64,000 nucleotides of DNA, taken from contig NC_134025.1 in NCBI RefSeq assembly GCF_964204645.1, forward strand, positions 3,539,001 through 3,603,000. The letters are read 5' to 3'. The DNA is from Tubulanus polymorphus (taxonomy: Eukaryota > Nemertea > Palaeonemertea > Tubulaniformes > Tubulanidae). Below, piece by piece: positions 44,028 to 56,000 of this stretch; the stretch's first letter is position 1, and every line of letters starts with the position of its first letter. Made by a program: the position numbers and the translations under genes. Under the pieces are notes generated by a model. It was given only the letters and a program-made list of their open reading frames with translations. It had not been told where the DNA came from and ran no database searches.

Positions 44028-46803
44028 CTACTCCGCTGAGTCTATTCTCTTTGGCCAATCAAGTTGAACATTCTGAAATGAAATATGAAGCATACTTTAC
44101 AAAATACAAAACACATGAGAGCAATCAATCGAAAACATTGATTATGTTTTACCTCGACATCCAGAGCTAAAATATCACACTCTGACTCTAGTATACTTCC
44201 TAAATTTGGTGTAGTTCGACAAAAATCTCCGTGAACAAATTCTTTGATGTAACTATCGAACACTTGAATTAAGGGTAGTATTCAAAATACAACAAACAGT
44301 TATGACAAACAGTTATCTAAAAGGATACGTTCCGGCTTGAGTTTTCAATGACAATTTAAAGTGATGTCTGTCTAGATATTCTGCAGACATCGAATGAATA
44401 GTCCTCTCTCGAACTGCCAGGGGGCGCCTGAAATACCAGATGAATTAAAACTTAACCAATGAAATGAGGCAAGTTTTACAGTTTTTAATTCATTTTGAAG
44501 AATTTCAGAGGTGGATTTTCATTGTTTACATTATGGAATTAATACCATTGTCTTATTTGGGATAAAATAAAGGTTTGATATATGCAATAGTAGAGGTTTC
44601 ACTGTATATTAATTTCATACCTGTGTAAAACTCTTATAGGTGTTTTTTGATTTAGTACTAAGTCTGTAATTCCATTGATTTTATTGTCAAGTGTTGGTTG
44701 AGTTACAGCGTCTTTAACCCAACATAAAGCAGAGTACGACTTTGTTTTCTCCATTTCTCCATCCTTCAAATTACTTGTATCGTCCTTAGTGATCATTTGT
44801 AAATCTCTGATTTGAACGACAGAGCAAGCAGAATTGATCATCTGAAATAAAAGTAATAGCAAATTATGCCTACATTATAATGAATCTTATAGAAATTTTC
44901 AATTTTACCTGCTGCAGAGATTTCATGTCTTCAGACGAAAAAGAAGTTCGCTTTGGATTGATAAATTCCACAGCAAAGGGGCGACCTAAACGAGTGAAAA
45001 AATCAATATTCACTTGCAGTTTCTGCAGGACTGAGAACATCCATCTAACAATCACTACTTACCACTGCCCAACATACGTACATCAACATCTTCTCTACCA
45101 GACGATGAAAACTTCAAATCTGAAACAACATTCATTCATAACTTGTATTATATTCTCCGATCACAGGTTCAAACAGGTTCATAAAATGCTAACCATCGGA
45201 TTTGACATAAGTTTCCAAAATATCACAGATTTTTTCCTGAACTGATGATTCCATTTTCTTTTCGCCATCAATTAACCAAGGAGTCTGACTCAATTTCCTT
45301 GAATACTTGTTATAACGACCTGAAATATTTCAAGCAGAACAACATCAGCGATCAATGAATAACATATTTACTCATTTCTGAATATCAGCTTATACTTACC
45401 AGCCATATATAAGGATAAATGTGAGCATGAAATCTTATCACAAATAGATTTCAGTACAGGGTTTATTGGAGGACACTGTGAATACCTAAAAACACATTTC
45501 CAAAATAAAGAGAACGACCCAAGAAGCAGTCAATCAAACAATGAATATGCAACTCTAATCACACTTACTTTTTGAATGAGGATTCAAGACATGAGTCTAA
45601 AGCTTTAGAAACATTAGCTCGAGTAAACAACTCCCAACCATACTAAAATCATTATAGAATTGTGTTAACTTAATGAATTTTGAATGGACTTGTATGAAAG
45701 GTTTCTATCTGTATTTACCCTGTTGTTCTTCCTTTTTTTGAAAATTTCAGGAAACAATTCAGTTCTAAAATAGTAATAAGTTACTAATTCAACCTAAATA
45801 GGCCTAACAGAAGTACCTATGCACAAAGTGTCTAGGTTACCAATGTCATCAGATGAAGGTTAAAAATACTTACAGAAATGAAAGTTCCTCATTATTTTTC
45901 TCATAAGTGAAGGTAAGGGATATTTCAAAAGGACTCTGAAAACGAGACCAATAATCTAATATCTAGGCCTATAGCAATAAACAACAGAATTTTAACATTA
46001 TTTAAAGTACAAACCTCTTGTTGAAAAGGTACTCCTAACTTTTTAGCCAATCGAGTCATGCAAATATTTTTCCAAACATCTTTAACTTGAAGAACATCAG
46101 TTTCTTTTTCATAAGACCTAAAAAATTTACACACCGGTGTCGCTTAATTGAATATAAAATTTAGCCATCAAAAGATAATGTACATTTGCTTTGACACTCA
46201 CGGGCATTTATCCTTGATAGTTAACCAAATTGAATGCTGAAAGTAAATAAATGCTTCAAGTTTAAAGTAAATATTTGCATTTTTTTATAAATATTCCACT
46301 GCTATTTACCTCCCTTTTCAACACACAAATTGGTAACGTAATGGAACAAAAGAAATTATGGAATTCATGGTCAGTGGATTTGATCGTATCTGATATCTAA
46401 AAAGAGAGAAAAAGCTTATGCTTAATGATTGAATATGAAAATCATACACCATTTGTCTTATCTTGATAAGGTTCACTACCTTTTCTATAAAATCGTCAGC
46501 TGTATGTTCTTGAAGAATTCCTAAACAGCTACAACAAACATTTTGAGTGATAGATAAAGATTTTTCTGATGTCAATTCTTCTAAATGTGCTTGGAGTTCC
46601 TTATAAAAGAAGATGTAAGGATTAGAAAGCCTTGTTTCTCATTGAAAGTTCTGTTTATTAGTTCACTAATAATAATCAATTACCTGTGGCTGTTTATTGA
46701 AAACTAGGCTGTCCTTTTCACCACTGAGACGCAGTGCACACAAGGCACAGCATCCTATATCTAATAATACTGATGCAACAGATGGCTTACAGGGTATGGA
46801 CAT
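44028..46803 (-). CDS. PUS10: tRNA pseudouridine synthase PUS10
   Basis: Makes pseudouridine 54/55 in the tRNA T-arm; the human enzyme also affects microRNA processing. The start exon gives MSIPCKPSVASVLLDIGCCA with CCALCALRL, then NVCCSCLGILQEH, the zinc-binding CxxC pairs of the family's N-terminal domain. A THUMP-like middle follows. The catalytic exon reads SSGREDVDVRMLGSG (around 45066-45105), holding the catalytic aspartate, then RLGRPFAVEFINPKR, IQVRDLQMITK-like QIRDLQMITKDD, SYSALCWV, LNQKTPIRVLHRR and YIKEFVHGDFCRTTPNLGSI. The last exon ends NVQLDWPKRIDSAE, stop 44028-44030; human ends SVDVDWPPALDD. At least a dozen short exons. Divergent from the acyl-CoA oxidase gene 385 bp away. 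Confidence 0.93.
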
Positions 46804-47187
46804 CGTGAACCTCCGCTTATCTGAAATAAAGAAACGCTTTTTCATGAATTAATACATTTGCCATGATGCAAAAGATATAGGGATTCGAACCTAAAATGTG
46901 TGCGCGCTCCGGGGTAATGTTGATATTCATGAATGGGAGTTACGAATAGATATTTTTACATAAAAAAACAAATCATCCATGTATAATGTATACGTGATAA
47001 AGTGTAGACCATTCCTCATGAAAAGATTAATGGTTTAAGATGCCATGAACTATTTCTTACTCGGCAATTAAGCAGCTCCTAATAATAAAATTAAGCGATC
47101 TAATCGTGACTTAAAAAAGCAACATGTTGCCGCGAAGTCGGTCACAATTTCAATTGAATTGAATTGAATTGGTCACATGATTTAAAG
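46804..47187. promoter_or_regulatory. Divergent promoter region, PUS10 / acyl-CoA oxidase
   Basis: 384 bp between the two start codons. A TTTATTTCAG acceptor just before the PUS10 ATG suggests a non-coding PUS10 first exon here. On the right is TCACATGA followed by AAAGATGGCGGC at the oxidase start. No TATA box is evident. Confidence 0.5.
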
Positions 47188-47195
47188 ATGGCGGC
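47173..47195 (+). promoter_or_regulatory. E-box plus TISU-like start element of acyl-CoA oxidase
   Basis: TCACATGATTTAAAGATGGC then GGC. AAAGATGGCGGC differs from the TISU consensus SAASATGGCGGC only at the first base, and its ATG (47188) is the start codon. Spacing to TCACATGA is nearly the same as at LTO1 (7000-7021). Confidence 0.5.
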
Positions 47196-50100
47196 TGCCT
47201 CCTCATCGATGGAATCACAAGTGTCAAAATTAAAAGCAATTATTGACGGCGAATATGGACCAGTGAAGGACGAAATAAGAGCTTTTCTACGGAACAATGA
47301 CCTTTTCAAGATGAAGTAAACAAAAAATTTGAATATTGTCAATGAATGAATTCTTACTTCATCGGTTGCCTACATTTTATTTTTAGTTCATGATGTTTGT
47401 GGATGTAGTACCGTACCCAGGTGCCGGTCGCTAAGTTATTAGTCTATATCATGTTATTGTTAGTAATAGTAAGCCCTGTTGAAATTACCATTTTGACTGT
47501 CAATCTTATGGAACAATAGTACTAAAGTACTGCAATCTGTGTAGGCCCCTTGCCCTTGGTCCATCCTGTTCATTCATATATCAAAGTCAAAGACTAAGAT
47601 GGACCTACTTAATTAGTCTGTATCTGTATCTGTATCAATTAGGCTGCTCGTGGTCCTTATGAGGCGCTATGGCATTGTGTAAAAAATAAATCTTATCTTA
47701 TCTGGACTGCACAGCCCTACTGATTCGATTAAGACCTATTTGAGTTATGCACACCCAAAATTAAGCGAAATAACCCAAAAAGATCGTGGACAATAGAAAA
47801 TAAATAGACTTTAGCCGTTGTTCAGGACCATAACAACGTCTGGTATTCAGACTTGGCCCATGTATGCTTTAGCCTTGTTGACTGGGCCTTTTATTTATTT
47901 CCAGATATGATTTATCAATGGATGAACATCGGGCGATTACTCTTGAACGAGCTAAAAGTTTATTCAGACTACCAGCAGTCCAGGGTGGTTTTGATGACAT
48001 TGTAAGTGTGAAAACTCCAGCTTTTCATTGAAATAGCTATAACATCATTTTGATGTCAATAAGTTTTCTAAGTCTTCATATTAATGTTTCATTGTACCTT
48101 CTGTATATACTTTTCAATCATCAGGTAATCAATAATGCTGGTCATATTAATAAAGGTTTAGCCATAGGAGAAATAGGTTCCAGTACAGATTCATCTATTG
48201 GAATAAAGGTATGTCCCTCTGGCTATTAAAATCCATCATGGATCTAACCCAATGTTGCCCTGTTTATTCATTTATCATTGCAGTTAGGTGTAATGGTGTG
48301 GCTATTCGGTGGTGCAATACTGAATCTCGGTACTGAAGACCAAATATTGAAATGGTACCGACCTCTTAAAGGGCTCCAGTATACAGGGATGTTCGCAATG
48401 TCTGAACTCAGTCATGGTAGCAATGTGCGAGGAATTGAAACTGAGGCTCATTATGACAAAAACACCCAGGTAAATAGAAAGATAAACCTAAAATTGTCAT
48501 CAAATTGTTTCATTGTTAAAAGGTACACATTATGTATTGTTATATATTTCAGGAGTTTGTTATCAATTCACCGTCACCAGATTCTTATAAGATGTATATT
48601 GGAAATGCTCTGAATGGAGATTTCGCTGCTGTTTTTGCTCAGCTTTATGTTGATGATGATTGCAAAGGTTGAAATTTTTGCATCGAATGCTATAAATCTA
48701 CAGTTCTGCATTCAGAGAGTTAACTCATTGAAATTGAGTTAATTTTCAACTCAGACTTCGCTCTAACTCACAACTACAGAACCGCAGATGAAGGGAATTT
48801 CTGATGTCCTGTTATTTCTGTTGTAGGTCCACACTGCTTTGTCGTGCCAATTCGAGATGAACGTGGGGTTTTACAAGCTGGTGTTACTGTCTCGGATCTT
48901 GGGCCGAAAGGAGGATTAAACGGTGTTGACAATGGAATTCTGTCATTCAACAATATTCGAATTCCCAGAAATAATTTGTTGAACAGGTAGATTATTTGAT
49001 AGAGAGGCAAATTGGGTGCTTTTAATTGTTCACATGAAAACAGAAGAAATATATGTATATGTATATATTCAGATTTGGGGACGTATCTCCAGATGGTATT
49101 TATTCATCGACTATCAAAAATGATGACGCAAGATTCAACGCAATGCTCGCTGCTCTGGTTGGATGTAGATTAGCTGTATGTTACCAAGCACTAGCATCCA
49201 CAAAGGTAAGTGTTGTGAAAATATGTATCTAGTTTTCTTTAGCACTAAGTATAATCATTAAACCATAATGGTAGATTTGCGATTATCATTTTATAGATTG
49301 GACTAGAAATAGCTATCAAATATAGTACGAGGTAGGAGATATTTCTCGTAGTTCATTTCATCTTATTAAGTCTTATCTATAATGTGTTGGTATCGATGAT
49401 TTTCTGACATGTTTAGGAGGAGACAGTTTGGTAAGAAAAATCAACCCGAAGAGATAATCATGGATTATTTAACTCATCAGCTACGTTTGATGCCTCATCT
49501 AGCTACCTCATTAGCGCTTACGTTTTCCATTCGGTATGTTTGTCATCTGATAATCTTCAGAAATGTTGCAGGTTTTCACTAATTGTCACAGCATTTTGTA
49601 AATGAATAATTGCAGTTATGCTGGTAATATATTATCAGAAGAAATCTATGCAAAACGTCCATTAGTTGAAAACCGAAAGTTTCAAGCTTTAGCCGCTGGT
49701 TTGAAAGCATATGCCACGTGGGACTGTATCAGTGCGCTGCAGGCATGTAGGGAATGCACTGGTGGAATGGTATGTACCAGTAGAAATATATACTCTCACC
49801 ATTTCTGAAATGCTCTCGGTCATTTAATAAATTCATTTTAACTTTTCAGGGCTTCATGGAAGTGAATCGATTGTGTTCATTGAAACGTGATGCTGATATA
49901 TTCACTACATTTGAGGGCGATAACATGGTGATGCTTCAGGTGAATTTACATACTGTAGTCACATAATGACGTTCTTCTATCTTAGATACAAGGCTGGACC
50001 CAGTTCCACAGTTGTGAGTTAGAGTTAACTCTTAAGTTAAAGTTAGTTCATTTTCAATGAGCAGAGTTTAATCTTAAATCGGAACTGTGGAACTGGACCC

Positions 50101-51118
50101 TGGTGTAGACTGTTAATTAAAACTTAATATTTTTTTCATTTTTAGCAAGTTACTAAAGAACTGTTAATTGATTATGCAAAAAGATTCAAGAATAGTAAAA
50201 TGCAAGGAGTTGTTTCTGTGTGGGCTGATGATATCGGAGATGCACTAAAAACGAGGTAATTCCATAAGATGATTATTGATGAAAGACGGTTGTCATAATT
50301 AAAATTTTGAATGATTTTCTAATTAAAGTAGATTTGCGATATCATCAATGCCGTTGTGCAGCGTTGAATATGCGATTCAAGCATTGAGCTTTAAGGAAAG
50401 CAGATTGTTGAGAATGTTGGGTAAAAGATTGAAAAGTAAGGTTAGTATCACGACTGATGACAATATACCCGTGTCACTACTCTTGAATGTAGAAATATAT
50501 AAAATACTGATTTTATATCTAAGGTTGACAATGAAGGGATGGAGCCATTCGATGCATGGAACCAGTGTTTAGATCATTCCATTGAGTTAGGATGGTGTTA
50601 TGTTAAAAGGGGTATGTACCGGTATTGTCTCACTAATTAATTGTACGGTATATTAAACAATGTACCATAATACTTGTTCCTGTATTTTAGTCACTCTCGA
50701 GCAGTTCAAACTAGTGGTTGATTCCTGCACTGATCAGGAAACAAAATCCATCCTAGATAAGTTTTTATTGTTGCATGCGATTGATATTATGTATAATGAA
50801 AGAGTTTGGTTCTTGGAAGCTAACTATCTTACAAAATCTGAATCGAAGTTGCTGAGAGACAAGGTGAGTTGAAAGCAGTACCGGTAGTTTTCTGAAATGA
50901 TTTTCTAAGTACACGCACAAAATCTTGTGCGATTTATATTTTTTCAGATGCTTGAATTGTGTAAAGAAACTCGACAGCATGCTTTATCTATAATAAAAGC
51001 ATTTGACCATCCTGATGTGTGTGTCGGAGCTCCAATAGCTGGATACTATGATGAAAGTGCTCCGTGGGCATATTTCCCCGAGTTGAACAACGAAGAAAAA
51101 GTCAAATCGAAATTATGA
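47188..51118 (+). CDS. Peroxisomal acyl-CoA oxidase with C-terminal SKL
   Basis: FAD enzyme that catalyses the first step of peroxisomal beta-oxidation, making trans-2-enoyl-CoA and hydrogen peroxide. The start [20 protein letters not shown] leads into [17 protein letters not shown]. The catalytic core contains [80 protein letters not shown] and RYSTRRRQFG. Later come [20 protein letters not shown] and [20 protein letters not shown], with the catalytic Glu in FEGDN. The end is EKVKSKL: a canonical PTS1 peroxisome signal. The motifs match plant ACX3-type oxidases ([18 protein letters not shown]) more closely than vertebrate ACOX1, from memory. About 14 exons. Poly(A) signal AATAAA at 51425-51430. 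Introns hold several repeat copies. Confidence 0.93.
47600..47705 (+). repeat. Possible LINE 3' tail in acyl-CoA oxidase intron
   Basis: A (CTGTAT)3 tract near 47618 is followed by GGTCCTTATGAGGCGCTATG and a tail AAATAAATCTTATCTTATCT. This layout, a short GC-richer end then a TCTTA microsatellite, is typical of CR1/Jockey-like LINE 3' ends. No coding part is preserved, so it is tentative. Confidence 0.35.
47805..47860. repeat. Dispersed repeat fragment in acyl-CoA oxidase intron
   Basis: Contains TAACAACGTCTGGTATTCAGACT (47831-47853), identical over 23 bp to 7474-7496 in LTO1. Confidence 0.55.
48700..48785. mobile_element. Short inverted-repeat element, acyl-CoA oxidase intron
   Basis: CTACAGTTCTGCATTCAGAG at one end mirrors GTAGTTGTGAGTTAGAG/CAGAACC at the other. 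The inner part has GAGTTAACTCATTGAAATTG. It shares ACAGTTGTGAGTTAGAG-like and CAATGAG sequence with the element at 49996-50100, implying the same family. Confidence 0.5.
49996..50100. mobile_element. MITE in acyl-CoA oxidase intron
   Basis: About 105 bp with inverted ends GGACCCAGTTCCACAGTT and, inward from the right, GGGTCCAGTTCCACAGTT (16 of 18 matching). The body has TTAACTCTTAAGTTAAAGTT. No certain target duplication. Related to the shorter copy at 48700-48785. Confidence 0.65.
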
Positions 51119-51430
51119 ATGCTTTACCTTAAATTAACATCATCATAAACAGCTGTAATTCCATTCAGTGCCATGTCTTCTTTCTGAAGCAATGTAACAT
51201 AATCGTGCAATAGATATATTGATTCTGTATTAACAATGTACACTTGCGTGTATGAAACCATTGCTTGAAAATCACTGTTATAATTCACCTGAAACTACTT
51301 TACCGGTGACTTATTGTATTTCAATTGAATATTATTGTCTCAATGAAGATTTAGCAAACGGAGTTTAAAACGAATATTTATTATGTACCGGTACTTAGAA
51401 TTTGAATGTGTGCATGCCATTCTAAATAAA

Positions 51431-53052
51431 TGTTATTATTTATTGAAATAGGGCTTGCGAGAGATAGCTTGTTACAATAAATTAATTTTATAATTATTTT
51501 TGATAAACTAATAAATAAAGATATTAAGGTGCAATACTGATATTGTTATTTCAATTGTATGTTAGAAAAATTTCGGCGTGGTTTTGTTAATTTCGACGAA
51601 GATCAATAGAGGATTACTGGATGATAAATTTATACACATAGAATCTCATTATGAAAAACACGAGGAATCGGAAAATCTGAGTGTTAGAGCCAATATCTTG
51701 AAGCTTTTTTTAATAAGTTTTATTCCAGTTTATAAAACGGAAAGAAATGATGACGGTTCATGTTTTTCATTTTCCTGTTCTTGCACAACCCACGTGGTTG
51801 GATCTGGTTACTGAGTTGTGAATGATAATATGAAAAGCCTCATGATTCATAAGTTATAGAACATTGGCCCTCCTGAGTTTATATAGATCCACGAGTCTTG
51901 CTTGGTGGTTCAGTCTGGTTCTGTTGCGAAATAAAATCTGGATGAAAAATGACGTCCCCCCACCGAATTGGCTGCTGTCCTTAGCCTCACTCAACGAAAA
52001 ACTTGATATCAAAGCCCACAAGATAAGATGAAATTTCATTGCCAATAAAATTTTCTGTTTATTACAGCATAAGTATATGATTCAGAGAAATAAATGACCA
52101 CTGCAATATACATATTAAAGGAAGTGAAATAATATATGTATTTGACTAAAACTACTGATCTTATAATGTATGCTATGCATGTTATATAGATAATAGGCAT
52201 AAATCCTAAGATTTTCACGTTGTATGAAAAGTATAATTGATAGCCCTAAGTTTAAGGCGCCTCGTCCATCTAATACACAAAACCACAATACCAGAAGTGT
52301 TTTTTACATTGAATTACTATCATAAAGTGTGAGAAGAGACTTCAAAAATACAAAAGAAGTCAAATTTGTGTAATACACATGAATTTCTTAAAATCTGTCG
52401 ACACAATTTATGAAATATAATCTAATTCTGTCCTAGAAGTTATCGTTCTAAATGATTACCTCAAGTCTGCAATAGCCTTTGTACATTAGTTGCAATAGCC
52501 CGTAATGTATCTTAATATATAAAACAACACACGACACAAAGTGACACATCAGTTGATTTTAGACAGCATTACTTGAATTACGAGTACACATTAAGCATGA
52601 ATACTGTTTTTTCTTTTATGAATAATTCACTACCAGGTACTCCTGAAAGGCTAGAAATACATACATCACCAACATCTATTCCACAAACTATATGATACAG
52701 CAACATGCAATGCCACTAAGTGTTCCTCTCCATGCATACATGTAAGATCCACCCAGAAAAATAAATACATAACTATGTGTATTTACACGATTGCCTTTTA
52801 TCTATGTACAATAATATAAAATGTACATGTGAGTGATAGGGAAATGCGAAAAAGTTACATTGATACATGTATATATAGATATTGGCTGACAATAAGTCAT
52901 ATATACATAGTTTTTGGTATCCTCATACGATTTTTCATTCTTTTCTTTTTTTCTAGAGTTTTATGGGACAAAGTGTTATCTGAAACGACAACGAAAAAAT
53001 ATAACATCATCTTAAAAAGAAATCATATGAAACCGCGAAATAAATGATTCAC
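51431..53052 (-). other. 3' untranslated region of the giant Ser/Lys-rich gene
   Basis: No coding exon is recognisable. The coding exon ends with a GTAAGT donor overlapping its stop codon, and acceptors such as TTTCTTTTTAAG near 53009 could splice to a 3' UTR exon. A minus-strand AATAAA (TTTATT at about 52056) would end transcription there. It converges with the acyl-CoA oxidase gene, whose poly(A) signal lies near 51425. The 51431-52050 part is AT-rich intergenic sequence. Confidence 0.4.
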
Positions 53053-56000
53053 TTACCGTCTTTGCTTTTGAATGGTTCTGTGGTCAGTTTTCTTAAACTT
53101 TTCGTAATCACTTTCATCTTCTGATGATGTCAGCAGTGGATATATTCCTTGTGTAACTGGCTGTTTAGATTTGACAGCTGACGATTGATTCTTCGTCGGG
53201 GATATTTTCTTTTTGTCGACCGTCTTTTTTATGACCGCTGTCTCTTGTAACTGTTTCAGTTTTGCATGCGACGTTGATTTGGTCCATGAACGTTTGTGGC
53301 AATGTGGCTGGTCACTACTGTCGCTATCAGATGAGGAAGACTGAGACTTTGGTTCTGTAATCATGTGCATGACTACTTGTTGCTGTTGTAGAGACCGTCT
53401 TTGCAGAGGGCTATGGCTACTATCAGAGATTATTTCACCATCTTCACTAGGCGATTTATGTCTAGATGGACTGCGAGAAGGGCTACGGCCGCTTTGTCGA
53501 TCTGAACGACCGCGATAGTGTTTGTTTCTATAACGGTCTTTATCTGGAGAATATTTCGCTTTATTGTATCTACTTTTGGTAACTCCACTTGATTTTGACG
53601 ACTTTTCTTTTTGACTTATAGACGTCGAACTTGCTTTATATTCAGAATTATGCCCCGTTTTATGAGTAGCATGAGTCTTTCGTCCTGCATAGGGGCTAAC
53701 AGATTTTGACTTTTCATGATTCTTTGTCTTTTCTTCACTTCTTCCATAACTCCTTTTATATCCTTTAAATTCATCATCTTTTCTAGCTACTTTCCTATGG
53801 TAATCAGGCTTATCTAGATTTGGTTTTGATTTCGTTTTGCTGCCAAAAACCTTCTTTTGCATCAGGTTACTGTCACTTTTAATGCTAGGCGAAGGACTAC
53901 GCCTCTTTGGTGCAGGACTGACTGACTTGGATTTGAATTTTTCCTTTGCAATAATTGAAATCTTTTTCTCTTCTTTAACCTCTTCAATTGATTTCTTAAT
54001 GCGCAATGAATCTTTAACAGCTTCTTCGCTGTGCGATGGCTTTGGCTCCTCATGATGCTTGTGCTCCGATATTGGTTCTGGAGTTGATTTCTGAATATGG
54101 ATTGGTTCGCTAATTGGTTCTTCAATAGACAAATCATCTTTATTTGGCTCTTCAATATGACACGGCGGTTTCACGGGCTGATCGATAACTGGCGATTTGC
54201 TTTTACTTTGCATTTGAGAAACACACGAAGAGGATGAAGATGCCGAAGATGACGAAGAACTTGAAGTTGAACTACTGCTTGAACTACTACTACTACTACT
54301 AGAACTGCTGTCACTATCATCATCCGATGACCATTTTTGTCCTTTATCAATTATCGGCAAACAAGTCAACTGAGAAGTAGGTGATACCGTGACAGTTGGT
54401 ACAAGGAAATCCGACCCAAACAACTCTTTCGGGACGTCAGGTTGCATTTCATATTCACTCATAGATGCTTTGATATCGGTTTTATTCGAAGTTATAGATT
54501 CTTGTGAATTCATACATTCTTTCACAGGCGAAACATTTCTTGATCGTTTTGCTGGTGAAATATTTCCCTCGTGTGAAGAAACTTTTGGTGCAGGCGACAA
54601 TACATGTTCATAACCCTGTATATTAGGATGTTTTGATGGAGATTTACTCCGTTCTTCTGGGATTTGCTTCATCAATGTTGATTTTCCTGTTTTCTTCACA
54701 GGGGACATATCGCCACTAATAGATTGTCCAGTTGAAATGGTTTCAGTTTTTGATTCATCTGGCAACTCTTTATTCTGAAAAGATTTCTCTGTAATCTCTT
54801 GTTCAGTTAATTTGAGAATCCTTATTTGCTCCGATTCGTTACAAACTTCAACCTTCTTGGATGGTGATCTAATATCATCATTGTAGTTATACGATTGATC
54901 GCTTTTTATTTTCAGCTTTCCAGTTACTTCGTATTTGATTCCTGAACTTTCTAATAATTTCGTTGAATATATCCATTCATCTGCATTTTCATTTCCGTTT
55001 CCTTTGCTTTCACCTGGCTCATTAGATGGTTTTTCTTCACTTTCCATTTCAAGTTTTTGAGCCACACTTTCTTTTTCACTCGATCTGCTTTCTTTGGTCG
55101 ACATACTCTCTTCACTGCCGGTACTTATGTAAGTCTGATTTTCTAATTTCTCAGATTGATGGGCATGATCGACCACTGAATCTTTTGTGCATTTTTCATC
55201 TTCAGATTCAAAATCGTTTTGCCTCTCATTAGAATTTTCCATGCTACAAAGAGATGCTGATCTTGCGGGAGAGGAACACGTACTACCTGAATGGAAAGAA
55301 CCTGATCCAGACCAACTAGAGCGCATAGAACAACAGCAACTCGCATCTGATGCTGGTGACTGCGATCTTGATCGGGATCCACATTCAGCAGCTTCATTTG
55401 TTTCATCAAGATTCTTATCACCAGAATGATATTCATCAACTTCATTATTTGATTGAGAAGAATCTTTAATATCTTGAGTAGCAACCTCTGAAAAGATTTG
55501 TCTTTCTTTATCACGATGTGAGTTCCTTTGTTCAGAATCATCAGACTTCTCTTCTATATTGGCCTCAACATTATCTATATCTAACGGACATTTAACTGCC
55601 TCCGATGACTGTGCCTCTTTTACTTCAGTTTCCTCCATGCCACTGATATTCATAAATTGAGTCTTTGCTGCTTCCTCAAACTTAGCCTCTTGAAATTTCT
55701 GTTCTTTTTCATGAACATTCGTTACTGGTAATCCCTGAATTTCTTTTTCAGTTCTCGCTAATTGCTTTCTTAAATTCTCCATAGTACCACTTGTAAAATA
55801 CGCAACGGGTTTGCAAAACTTTCCACTTGGTTGTTCGCTGATTTGTATGTTACTTTCATCAGTCTTATCTTGACCTTTAGCCTCAATTGCATGGTGATGA
55901 TCATTAACATTTTCTTGAGCACGGTCATCAGTTGGCGAACAAGGTAGATCACTATAAATATCATCTGATGATGACTGACAAAGAACTGCAAATGGTGAAG

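Noticed and set aside
46865-46925. tRNA-like box GGTTCGAATCC on the minus strand
   Set aside because: The B-box-like sequence is there, but no A box, acceptor stem or anticodon arm can be folded around it.
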